Shown in pieces: positions 42,334-51,984 of a stretch of 64,000 nt of DNA; the stretch's first letter is position 1, and each line of letters opens with the position of its first letter. A model generated the notes under the pieces. It did not search any database. It was given only the letters and a program-made list of their open reading frames with translations, and was not told where the DNA came from. The stretch is from positions 197,169 through 261,168 of the forward strand of contig DKPJ01000009.1 in assembly GCA_002480085.1 (NCBI GenBank), given 5' to 3'. The stretch is from Enterobacteriaceae bacterium UBA7338. Its GTDB lineage: Bacteria > Pseudomonadota > Gammaproteobacteria > Enterobacterales > Enterobacteriaceae. The position numbers and the translations under genes were made by a program.

Positions 42334-43462
42334 TTTGCCACCTCTGAGCCTTTACATCCACATTCCCTGGTGCGTGCAGAAGTGTCCCTACTGCGATTTC
42401 AACTCGCACGCGCTGAAGGGGGAGGTCCCGCACGACGACTACGTTCAGCATCTGCTGAGCGATCTCGATGCCGATGCGCCCTGGGCGCAGGGGCGTGAGG
42501 TGAAAACGATCTTTATCGGCGGCGGGACGCCAAGCCTGCTCTCTGGCCCGGCGATGCAGACCCTGCTTGACGGCGTGCGGGCGCGTCTCAATCTGGCCGC
42601 GGACGCGGAGATCACCATGGAGGCCAACCCCGGTACGGTGGAGGCCGACCGCTTTGTTGACTACCAGCGTGCGGGGGTCAACCGCATCTCTATTGGCGTG
42701 CAGAGCTTTAGCGAAACCAAGCTGATGCGGCTGGGGCGTATCCACGGCCCGGAAGAGGCGAAGCGCGCTGCCCGGCTGGCAACGGGATTAGGGCTGCGCA
42801 GCTTTAACCTCGATCTGATGCATGGCCTGCCGGATCAGACCCTGGAAGAGGCGCTGGACGATCTGCGTCAGGCCATTGCCCTGAATCCACCGCATCTCTC
42901 CTGGTATCAATTGACCATTGAGCCGGGCACGCTGTTTGGATCCCGCCCGCCCGTACTGCCGGATGACGATTCGCTGTGGGAGATTTTCGAGCAGGGCCAC
43001 CAGCTGCTAACAGCGGCGGGCTACCGCCAGTATGAGACCTCGGCCTATGCGAAACCGGGCTATCAGTGCCAGCATAACCTGAACTACTGGCGCTTCGGGG
43101 ACTACCTCGGGATCGGCTGCGGCGCGCACGGCAAAGTGACCTTCCCGGACGGACGCATTCTGCGCACCGCCAAAACGCGTCATCCCCGCGGCTATATGCA
43201 GGGAACCTATCGCGACCGCCAGCATGAGGTTGAAACCGCCGACAAGCCGTTTGAGTTCTTTATGAACCGCTTCCGTCTGCTGGAGCCTGCGCCACGCGCT
43301 GAGTTTACCCGTTACACCGGGCTGGATGAGTCTGCGATCCGTCCGCAGCTTGAGCGCGCTTTAGCGCTTAACTACGTCACTGAGTCCGCCGAGGCGTGGC
43401 AGATAACGGAGCACGGCAAGCTGTTTTTAAACTCGCTGCTGGAGCTTTTTCTCGCCGAGTAA
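42326..43462 (+). CDS. hemW: Radical-SAM heme chaperone HemW
   Basis: HemW is a coproporphyrinogen-oxidase-like radical SAM protein that binds and hands over heme to respiratory enzymes. The 378 residues match E. coli. The iron-sulfur motif CVQKCPYC (Cys16, 20, 23) is followed by IFIGGGTPSLL and MEANPGTVE; the HemW C-terminal domain lacks the HemN extension. In E. coli the next genes are yggM and ansB; here hemW is followed by djlA, the rearrangement junction. Confidence 0.97.
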   Translation: MADLPPLSLYIHIPWCVQKCPYCDFNSHALKGEVPHDDYVQHLLSDLDADAPWAQGREVKTIFIGGGTPSLLSGPAMQTLLDGVRARLNLAADAEITMEANPGTVEADRFVDYQRAGVNRISIGVQSFSETKLMRLGRIHGPEEAKRAARLATGLGLRSFNLDLMHGLPDQTLEEALDDLRQAIALNPPHLSWYQLTIEPGTLFGSRPPVLPDDDSLWEIFEQGHQLLTAAGYRQYETSAYAKPGYQCQHNLNYWRFGDYLGIGCGAHGKVTFPDGRILRTAKTRHPRGYMQGTYRDRQHEVETADKPFEFFMNRFRLLEPAPRAEFTRYTGLDESAIRPQLERALALNYVTESAEAWQITEHGKLFLNSLLELFLAE

Positions 43463-43470
43463 AACGGTTA

Positions 43471-43496
43471 AGCGCGTGCCGACATCGGCACGCGCT
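43471..43496. repeat. Perfect 12-base inverted repeat at the hemW-djlA junction
   Basis: AGCGCGTGCCGA-CA-TCGGCACGCGCT lies 8 bases after the hemW stop and 15 bases before the djlA stop, in a 49-base space between the convergent genes. It has no U-tract, but the stem is strong enough to end or protect both transcripts. Confidence 0.7.
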
Positions 43497-43511
43497 CACC
43501 GGTGAGCCAGG

Positions 43512-44330
43512 CTATTTAAACCCTTTCTGCTCTTTGATTAGCTCGTAGGCTTTTTGAATATCCTGCGCTTTCTGCTTCGCCACTTCCATCATCTCCGGCG
43601 GCAGACCTTTTGCCACCAGCTTATCCGGATGGTGCTCGCTCATCAGCTTGCGGTAGGCACGCTTGATGGTAGCGGCGTCATCGGTGGGCTTCACGCCCAG
43701 CACGTTACAGGCATCCTCAAGGGTCGGCCCGCGTTGGGCCTGCTGCCAGCCGCCGTTGGACTGCTGCTGTCCATTAAAGCCGCCGCCAAATTGCGCTCCG
43801 CCCTGCATCATGCGCAGGAACTGGTCGAACTGGACACGGGAGATCCCCAGCTCCTCGGCAATGACGTACAGCACCGCCCGTTCGTTCGGGTGCAGCGAAC
43901 CGTCGGCAAACGCGGCCTGGATCTGAATTTCCAGAAACATCCTAACCAGATCGAAGCGGCCAAAACAGACGCTGCGGAACTGACGCATCTTCTCCCGCAG
44001 CGGATAGTTGTCGGTTTTGCCGACGCGAAACGCCTGCTGGGCTAAAGCACGTGAATCACCGTGCAGGTTGAGCCGGTCCATAAACAGGCTCGCCACCTGA
44101 ATATCCGCCTCGGTAACGCGTCCCTTGGATTTGGTCAGGTGCCCCATCACCTCAAACGTTGTCGCGAAAAAGAGCGTCTGGCGCTCGCGCTGGTTGGCAA
44201 AAAACGCCAATTTGCGGCTGCGCGCCTTGTCAAACATGTGTCCGATGAGTAAGCCGAGGACCACGCCCCAGAAACCGCCGCCCATCATTAATGCGATGGC
44301 GACGCCAATCACTTTTCCCCAATACTGCAT
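43512..44330 (-). CDS. djlA: Membrane-anchored DnaJ-like protein DjlA
   Basis: DjlA is a type III J-domain co-chaperone that stimulates DnaK at the inner membrane and can trigger the Rcs capsule signal. The 272 residues (E. coli 271) start with a transmembrane helix (VIGVAIALMMGGGFWGVVLGLLIG). A TerB-like central domain follows, then a Gln/Gly-rich linker and a C-terminal J domain with SEHHPDKL. It is convergent with hemW and divergent from lptD. Confidence 0.97.
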   Translation of the reverse strand: MQYWGKVIGVAIALMMGGGFWGVVLGLLIGHMFDKARSRKLAFFANQRERQTLFFATTFEVMGHLTKSKGRVTEADIQVASLFMDRLNLHGDSRALAQQAFRVGKTDNYPLREKMRQFRSVCFGRFDLVRMFLEIQIQAAFADGSLHPNERAVLYVIAEELGISRVQFDQFLRMMQGGAQFGGGFNGQQQSNGGWQQAQRGPTLEDACNVLGVKPTDDAATIKRAYRKLMSEHHPDKLVAKGLPPEMMEVAKQKAQDIQKAYELIKEQKGFK

Positions 44331-44527
44331 ATACTCCCCAAATGGTCATGCCGTCGGCTAAGATTTGCATTATCATACCCGTCATTCTATGCCGTGCACA
44401 GGCACAGCCTTCTCTACCAGGCTCGAAAGCGGGCAGGATTAACACTAGCGCTGTGAAGGTGAGTAAGTTAGTCTCTGAGCGCTTGCAAGCTGAAAAGCCA
44501 CTGATGACGGAACAACAAATACAACGT

Positions 44528-46876
44528 ATGAAAAAACGTATTCCCACCCTTCTGGCCACAATGATTGGCTCAGCCCTGTACAGTCAGCAGGGGCTGGCGG
44601 CCGATCTCGCCTCGCAGTGTCTGCTGGGCGTCCCGAGCTATAACCGTCCTCTGGTAGAGGGCGAACCTAACCAGCTGCCCGTCACCATTAACGCCGATAA
44701 CGCGAAAGGTGACTATCCTGAAGATGCCGTATTTACCGGCAACGTAGACGTGCAACAGGGTAACAGCCGCCTGCAGGCAGATGAGATGCAGCTTCACCAG
44801 CAGCAGCCGGAGGGGCAGACCGATCCGGTTCGTACCGTCGATGCGCTGGGCAACGTGCACTACGATGATAACCAGGTGATCCTGAAAGGGCCAAAAGCCT
44901 GGGCTAACCTGAACACCAAGGATACCAACGTCTGGAACGGTGACTACCAGCTGGTAGGACGCCAGGGACGCGGCACCGCCGACTTAATGAAGCAGCGCGG
45001 CGAGAACCGCTACACCATTCTGGACAACGGGACCTTTACCTCCTGTCTGCCGGGGTCGAATACCTGGAGCGTGGTGGGGAGCGAAGTGATCCAGGATCGC
45101 GAGGAGCAGGTGGCGGAGATCTGGAACGCGCGCTTTAAGCTTGGCCCGGTTCCGGTATTCTACAGCCCCTATTTGCAGCTGCCGATTGGCGACAAGCGCC
45201 GCTCCGGCTTCCTGATCCCGAACGCCAGATACAGCTCCAAGAACTACTTTGAGTTTACGCTGCCGTACTACTGGAACATTGCGCCGAACTTTGACGCCAC
45301 CATTACGCCGCACTATATGGACAAGCGGGGCAGCATTCAGTGGCAGAACGAATTTCGCTACCTGACCCAGGCGGGTATGGGCCTGATGGAGTTTGACTAC
45401 CTGCCCTCGGATGACGTCTTCAGAGAAGATTATCCTGCCGAGTCCGATAAGCACCGCTGGCTCTTTTACTGGCAGCACGCCGGGGTGATGGATCAGGTAT
45501 GGCGTTTTAACGTTGACTATACCAAGGTCAGCGATCCGTACTACTTCAACGACTTTACCTCTACCTACGGCTCCAGCACCGACGGCTACGCCACGCAGAA
45601 ATTTAGCGTAGGCTACGCGGTGGATAATTTTGACGCCACGGTCTCAACTAAACAGTTCCAGGTCTTTGACGCCGAGCACAGCAACTCCTACGCCGCTCAG
45701 CCACAGCTGGACATGAACTACTACCAGAACGACGTCGGTCCGTTTGATACGCGTATCTATGGCCAGGCGGTGCACTTCTCCAATACCAACTCGGATATGC
45801 CGGAAGCCACCCGTCTGCACCTGGAGCCAACGATCAACCTGCCGCTCTCTAACCGCTGGGGTAGCGTCAACACCGAAGCCAAGCTGCTGGCAACCCACTA
45901 CCAGCAGACAAACCTCGAAGACTATAACGCAGCAAACGGCACCGACTATAAAGACTCGGTAAACCGCGTTATGCCGCAGTTTAAAGTTGACGGTAAGCTG
46001 ATCTTCGAGCGCGATATGAACTGGCTTGCGGGTTACAGCCAGACGCTGGAGCCACGCGCCCAGTATCTCTACGTGCCCTACCGCGACCAGAGCCATATCC
46101 AAAACTATGACTCGTCTCTGCTGCAGTTTGACTACGGCGGCCTGTTCCGCGACAGAACGTACGGTGGCCTTGACCGCATCGCGTCAGCGAACCAGGTCAC
46201 GACCGGGGTCACATCGCGCGTATACGATCAGGAATCGGTTGAACGTTTTAACATTTCTGTGGGTCAAATCTACTACTTCACCGAGTCCCGTACCGGTGAT
46301 GACAAAATCCAGTGGGAAGAAGATGACCAGACCGGATCGCTGGTTTGGGCAGGCGATACCTACTGGCGGATGAGTGAACGCTGGGGGCTGCGCGGCGGCG
46401 TGCAGTACGATACGCGCCTCGACAACGTGGCTAATGGCAACGCCACGCTGGAGTACCGCCGCGATGAGGATCGGCTCCTGCAGCTGAACTACCGCTACGC
46501 CAGCGAGGAGTATATTCAGGCGACGCTGCCAAACTACGCTTATACCCCACAGACCAAAGACGGTATTTCTCAGGTAGGTGCGGTGGCAAGCTGGCCGATC
46601 GTCGATCGCTGGTCTGTTGTCGGAGCCTACTACTTTGACACCAAACAGAACAAAGCCGCCGATCAGATGCTCGGTTTGCAGTATAACTCCTGCTGCTACG
46701 CGATTCGCTTCGGCTACGAGCGTAAACTCAACGGTTGGGGACCTGCGCCGACAGAGAGCGTCTATGACAACGTCGTCGGCTTTAACATCGAACTGCGTGG
46801 CCTGAGCTCCAACTACGGGCTGGGTACTCAGCAGATGCTGCGTTCGAACATTCTGCCTTATAGTAGCTCTTTGTAA
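44528..46876 (+). CDS. lptD: LPS assembly outer-membrane protein LptD
   Basis: LptD is the outer-membrane barrel that, with LptE, inserts lipopolysaccharide in the outer leaflet. From ATG 44528 (MKKRIPTLLATMIG) it has 782 residues (E. coli 784): a signal peptide to about residue 24, a periplasmic beta-jellyroll, then a 26-strand barrel. The four disulfide cysteines are visible (SQC31, FTSCLPG, and the adjacent pair in NSCCYAI). The ORF is open for 79 codons upstream, but that is the promoter. It heads lptD-surA-pdxA-rsmA-apaG-apaH. Confidence 0.98.
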   Translation: MKKRIPTLLATMIGSALYSQQGLAADLASQCLLGVPSYNRPLVEGEPNQLPVTINADNAKGDYPEDAVFTGNVDVQQGNSRLQADEMQLHQQQPEGQTDPVRTVDALGNVHYDDNQVILKGPKAWANLNTKDTNVWNGDYQLVGRQGRGTADLMKQRGENRYTILDNGTFTSCLPGSNTWSVVGSEVIQDREEQVAEIWNARFKLGPVPVFYSPYLQLPIGDKRRSGFLIPNARYSSKNYFEFTLPYYWNIAPNFDATITPHYMDKRGSIQWQNEFRYLTQAGMGLMEFDYLPSDDVFREDYPAESDKHRWLFYWQHAGVMDQVWRFNVDYTKVSDPYYFNDFTSTYGSSTDGYATQKFSVGYAVDNFDATVSTKQFQVFDAEHSNSYAAQPQLDMNYYQNDVGPFDTRIYGQAVHFSNTNSDMPEATRLHLEPTINLPLSNRWGSVNTEAKLLATHYQQTNLEDYNAANGTDYKDSVNRVMPQFKVDGKLIFERDMNWLAGYSQTLEPRAQYLYVPYRDQSHIQNYDSSLLQFDYGGLFRDRTYGGLDRIASANQVTTGVTSRVYDQESVERFNISVGQIYYFTESRTGDDKIQWEEDDQTGSLVWAGDTYWRMSERWGLRGGVQYDTRLDNVANGNATLEYRRDEDRLLQLNYRYASEEYIQATLPNYAYTPQTKDGISQVGAVASWPIVDRWSVVGAYYFDTKQNKAADQMLGLQYNSCCYAIRFGYERKLNGWGPAPTESVYDNVVGFNIELRGLSSNYGLGTQQMLRSNILPYSSSL

Positions 46877-46961
46877 TGTAGCTGTTTAGTTATGAAGTAG
46901 ATTGGTTATGAAGTTGATTTGCCACGTAATCCGCATTGCGGTTAATTGAAATGGAAAAAGT

Positions 46962-48247
46962 ATGAAGAACTGGAAAACGCTGCTTCTCGGTATCGCCATG
47001 GTTGCGAATACCAGCTTCGCCGCGCCGCAGGTTGTCGATAAAGTCGCTGCCGTCGTTAATAACGGCGTTGTACTGGAAAGTGACGTTGATGGTTTGATGC
47101 AATCCGTAAAGCTTAACGCCGGTCAGGCGGGTCAGCAGCTTCCTGATGACGCCACGCTGCGTCATCAGATCCTGGAGCGTCTGATCATGGATCAAATCAT
47201 TCTGCAGATGGGCACCAAGATGGGTGTCAAAGTCACCGATGAGCAGCTCGATCAGGCTATCGCCAATATCGCCAAGCAGAACAACATGTCGCTGGATCAG
47301 ATGCGTAGCCGTCTGGCCTATGACGGTATGGACTACAACACCTACCGCAGCCAGATCCGCAAGGAGATGCTGATTTCCGAGGTGCGTAACAACGAGGTGC
47401 GCCGCCGCGTGACTATTCTGCCGCAGGAAGTTGACTCTCTTGCCCAGCAGGTGGGTAACCAGAACGACGCCAGCACCGAGCTGAATCTGAGCCACATTCT
47501 CATCCCGCTGCCGGAAAACCCAACCTCCGATCAGGTTAACGAGGCTGAGAGCCAGGCGCGCTCTATCATTGAGCAGGCGCGCGGCGGCGATGACTTTGGC
47601 AAGCTGGCGATCACCTACTCTGCCGATCCGCAGGCGCTGAAGGGCGGCGAGATGGGCTGGGGCCGTATTCAGGAGCTGCCGTCTATCTTCGCCCAGCCGC
47701 TGAGCACGGCGAAGAAAGGCGACATCATCGGACCGATCCGTTCCGGCGTCGGCTTCCACATTCTGAAAGTGAACGATCTGCGCGGCCAGAGCAAAAGCAT
47801 CTCCGTGACCGAAGTTCACGCTCGCCATATTCTGCTGAAGCCGTCGCCGATCATGACTGACGACCAGGCCCGCGTGAAGCTGGAGCAGATCGCAGCGGAC
47901 ATTAAGAGCGGTAAAACCAGCTTTGCTGCAGCGGCGAAATCCTTCTCCCAGGATCCCGGCTCGGCTAACCAGGGCGGCGATCTCGGCTGGGCGGCGGCGG
48001 ATGTTTTCGATCCGGCCTTCCGCGATGCGCTGATGAAGCTGAACAAAGGCCAGATGAGCGCCCCGGTGCACTCCTCCTTTGGCTGGCACCTGATCGAACT
48101 GCTGGACACGCGTAACGTGGATAAAACCGACGCCGCGCAGAAGGACCGCGCCTACCGCATGCTGATGAACCGCAAATTCTCCGAAGAGGCGGCCAGCTGG
48201 ATGCAGGAGCAGCGCGCCAGCGCCTACGTGAAGATCCTGAGCAACTA

Positions 48248-48248
<1 letters not shown>
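46962..48248 (+). CDS. surA: Periplasmic chaperone and peptidyl-prolyl isomerase SurA
   Basis: SurA carries unfolded outer-membrane proteins across the periplasm to the BAM complex; LptD, encoded just upstream, is among its known clients. The 428 residues match E. coli. They comprise a signal peptide (MKNWKTLLLGIAMVANTSFA), an N-terminal chaperone domain, two parvulin domains (LSHILIPLPEN and VHARHILLKPS starts) and a C-terminal helix. Its stop overlaps the pdxA start by 1 base. Confidence 0.98.
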
Positions 48249-49230
<982 letters not shown>

Positions 49231-49234
<4 letters not shown>

Positions 49235-50052
49235 ATAGCAGAGTCCATCAGGGGCACCTGGCCCGTAAACGTTTCGGGCAAAACTTCCTTAACGATAAAT
49301 TTGTCATCGACAGCATTGTTTCAGCCATTAATCCGCAAAAAGGCCAGGCAATGGTCGAAATCGGTCCCGGCCTCGCCGCGCTGACCGAGCCGGTGGGTGA
49401 ACGTCTGGACGAGCTGACCGTCATCGAGCTGGATCGCGATCTGGCTGCGCGCCTGCAAACGCATCCGTTCCTCGGGCCGAAACTGACCATCTATCAGCAG
49501 GATGCCATGACCATGAACTTTGGCGAGCTCTCCCAGACCCTGGGCCAGCCGCTGCGCGTCTTTGGTAACCTGCCCTATAACATCTCCACGCCGTTGATGT
49601 TCCACCTGTTTAGCTATACTGATGCCATCGCCGACATGCACTTCATGCTGCAAAAAGAGGTGGTGAATCGTCTGGTTGCAGGCCCGAACAGCAAAGCGTA
49701 TGGTCGTTTAAGCGTAATGGCACAATACTATTGTCAGGTGATCCCGGTGCTGGAAGTGCCGCCGACGGCCTTTACGCCGCCGCCTAAAGTAGACTCTGCG
49801 GTGGTGCGCCTGATACCGCATGCCACCATGCCGCACCCGGTAAAAGAGGTTCGCGTTCTGAGCCGCATTACCACCGAAGCGTTTAACCAACGCCGTAAAA
49901 CCATTCGTAACAGCCTCGGCAATCTGTTTACGCCGGAGGTGTTAACCTCGTTGGGTATTGACCCGGCGGTGCGGGCAGAAAATATCTCTGTCGCCCAGTA
50001 CTGCCTGATGGCAAACTACCTGACAGATAACGCGCCGCCGAAGGAGAGTTAA
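49231..50052 (+). CDS. rsmA: 16S rRNA dimethyladenosine transferase (KsgA)
   Basis: RsmA dimethylates A1518 and A1519 near the 3' end of 16S rRNA, a late check in small-subunit assembly. Loss gives kasugamycin resistance. The 273 residues match E. coli and show RFGQNFLND, the SAM motif VEIGPGLAALTEP, and the NLPYNISTPL catalytic motif. It overlaps pdxA by 4 bases and is followed 3 bases later by apaG. Confidence 0.98.
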
Positions 50053-50055
50053 GCC

Positions 50056-50433
50056 ATGATCAATTCGCCCCGGGTATGTGTTCAGGTTCAGAGCGTCTAT
50101 ATCGAATCGCAGTCGGCACCTGACGAGCAGCGCTATGTTTTCGCCTACACGGTGACCATCCGCAATCTGGGACGCACGCCCGTGCAGCTGCTGGGGCGCT
50201 ATTGGCTTATCACCAACGGCAACGGCCGTGAAACCGAGGTACAGGGTGAAGGTGTGGTTGGCGTTCAGCCGCACATCGCCCCCGGCGAAGAGTATCAATA
50301 CACCAGCGGGGCGGTTATCGAAACGCCGCTGGGTACCATGCAGGGCCACTATGAGATGATCGATGCCGAGGGCAAGCCGTTCCGCATCGCCATACCGGTC
50401 TTCCGACTTGCCGTTTCAACTCTCATTCATTAA
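50056..50433 (+). CDS. apaG: ApaG-domain protein (Co2+/Mg2+ efflux-associated)
   Basis: ApaG is a small fibronectin-III-like domain protein. Its biochemical role is unsettled; it has been linked to cobalt and magnesium efflux. The 125 residues match E. coli and show IRNLGRTPVQLLGRYWLIT, then EVQGEGVVGVQPHIAPGE and the tail GTMQGHYEMID. It is tightly packed between rsmA and apaH (3-base gaps). Confidence 0.96.
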   Translation: MINSPRVCVQVQSVYIESQSAPDEQRYVFAYTVTIRNLGRTPVQLLGRYWLITNGNGRETEVQGEGVVGVQPHIAPGEEYQYTSGAVIETPLGTMQGHYEMIDAEGKPFRIAIPVFRLAVSTLIH

Positions 50434-50436
50434 TCC

Positions 50437-51285
50437 ATGTCTACATATCTTATTGGCGACGTTCATGGTTGCTACGATGAACTGATCGCATTGTTAAAAC
50501 AGGTCGCGTTTGATCCTCAAACCGACACCCTCTGGCTCACGGGCGATCTGGTTGCGCGCGGCCCGGCATCCCTGAAGGTGCTGCGTTTTGTGAAGTCCTT
50601 AGGGGAGAGCGTGCGCATCGTGCTGGGCAACCATGACCTGCACCTACTGGCGGTGTTTGCCGGCATCAGTAAAAATAAGCCGAAGGATCGTATTACGCCG
50701 CTGCTGGAGGCGCCGGATGCCGATGAGCTGCTGAACTGGCTGCGTCGCCAGCCGCTGCTGCAGGTAGACGAAGAGAAAAAACTGGTGATGGCGCACGCGG
50801 GGATCACGCCCCAGTGGGATCTGCCGACGGCTCAGGCCTGCGCCCGGGATGCGGAAGCGGTGCTTGCCAGCGACTCCTACCCGCTCTTTTTAGATGCGAT
50901 GTATGGCGACCTGCCCAACAACTGGAGCCAGGATTTGACTGGTCTGGCGCGCCTGCGCTTTATTACCAACGCCTTTACGCGGATGCGCTACTGCTTCCCG
51001 AACGGCCAGCTCGACATGTACTGCAAAGACATGCCGGACAACGCCCCTGCCCCGCTGAAGCCGTGGTTTGTGATCCCAGGTCCGGTGACCCAGGAGTACA
51101 GCGTGGTGTTTGGTCACTGGGCGTCGCTGGAGGGGAAAGGCACGCCGGAAGGCGTTTACGCCCTCGATACCGGCTGCTGCTGGGGTGGCGTTCTGACCTG
51201 CCTGCGTTGGGAAGATAAAGCCTACTTTACCCAGGCGTCGAGCCGCCATCTGGATCTGGGTGAAGGTGAGGTGGTTGCTTCGTAA
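50437..51285 (+). CDS. apaH: Diadenosine tetraphosphatase
   Basis: ApaH splits diadenosine tetraphosphate to two ADP and removes Np4-type caps from RNA. The 282 residues (E. coli 280) begin MSTYLIGDVHGCYDELIALL with the metallophosphatase motif GDVHG, then LTGDLVARGP and VLGNHDLH. The last gene of the lptD-apaH run; a REP-like element follows. Confidence 0.98.
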   Translation: MSTYLIGDVHGCYDELIALLKQVAFDPQTDTLWLTGDLVARGPASLKVLRFVKSLGESVRIVLGNHDLHLLAVFAGISKNKPKDRITPLLEAPDADELLNWLRRQPLLQVDEEKKLVMAHAGITPQWDLPTAQACARDAEAVLASDSYPLFLDAMYGDLPNNWSQDLTGLARLRFITNAFTRMRYCFPNGQLDMYCKDMPDNAPAPLKPWFVIPGPVTQEYSVVFGHWASLEGKGTPEGVYALDTGCCWGGVLTCLRWEDKAYFTQASSRHLDLGEGEVVAS

Positions 51286-51302
51286 TAAGCTGACTTTGCA
51301 AC

Positions 51303-51332
51303 GCCGGGCGGCACTGCGTTTGCCCGGCCTAC
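51303..51332. repeat. REP-like palindrome between apaH and folA
   Basis: GCCGGGCGGCACTGCGTTTG followed by CCCGGCCTAC is a typical enterobacterial REP unit. It lies between the convergent apaH and folA ends and may serve as a transcript-end structure. Confidence 0.85.
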
Positions 51333-51363
51333 AAATCTTGATGTTTTCCCCGGCTTGCCAGCG

Positions 51364-51843
51364 TTAGCGGCGCTCGAGGATCTCAAAGCAGTAGCTGTGA
51401 GAGTTCTGCGCGTCGGCGTCGTGAAACTCGCTAAAGGTGGACTCCCAGTCGTCCGGCTCGTAGTCCGGGAAGTGAGTATCCCCCTCTACTTCCGCATCGA
51501 TATGCGTCAGATAGAGGCGCTGGGCCTGCGGCAAAAACTGCTCGTAGATGCGCCCGCCGCCGATCACCATAATCTCTTCCGCATCGCCGCAGGCAGCAAT
51601 AGCATCTTCAATAGAGCTTACCCACTGGACGCGATCGTCGCTGCCCGGCTGGCTGCTGATGACGATGTTTTTACGCCCCGGCAGAGGACGTCCGATGGAC
51701 TCCCAGGTCAGGCGGCCCATCACTACCGGCTTGTTTAAGGTGTTGCGTTTAAACCAGGCGAGATCGGCAGGCAAATTCCACGGCATGGCGTTTTCCATAC
51801 CAATTACGCGATCGACCGCTAACGCCGCAATCAGACTGATCAT
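51364..51843 (-). CDS. folA: Dihydrofolate reductase
   Basis: FolA reduces dihydrofolate with NADPH and is the target of trimethoprim. The 159-residue product starts at ATG 51843 (MISLIAALAVDRVIGMENAMPW); the ORF runs 51 bases upstream into the leader. Key residues are Asp27 in LPADLAWFK, and GRPLPGRKN and VIGGGRIYEQ for NADPH binding. Position 45 is Leu where E. coli has His, a natural difference. This is the chromosomal housekeeping enzyme, not an acquired dfr gene. Confidence 0.98.
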   Translation of the reverse strand: MISLIAALAVDRVIGMENAMPWNLPADLAWFKRNTLNKPVVMGRLTWESIGRPLPGRKNIVISSQPGSDDRVQWVSSIEDAIAACGDAEEIMVIGGGRIYEQFLPQAQRLYLTHIDAEVEGDTHFPDYEPDDWESTFSEFHDADAQNSHSYCFEILERR

Positions 51844-51984
51844 TGTATATATCCCGGAGCTAAAAATTGTCGCCACTATACGGAAAGCGCTCACGCTCGT
51901 CGACTGGCGGCAAGGTAAAGGGAACGAAAATTTTTCATTCTGCTGGCAGGCCCGCAGTTGCCTGTGGGCTGCCAGCGTAGATGA

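Noticed and set aside
51364..51843. folA considered as an acquired trimethoprim-resistance gene
   Set aside because: It matches the chromosomal enterobacterial enzyme in length and context beside apaH and kefC; no integron features.
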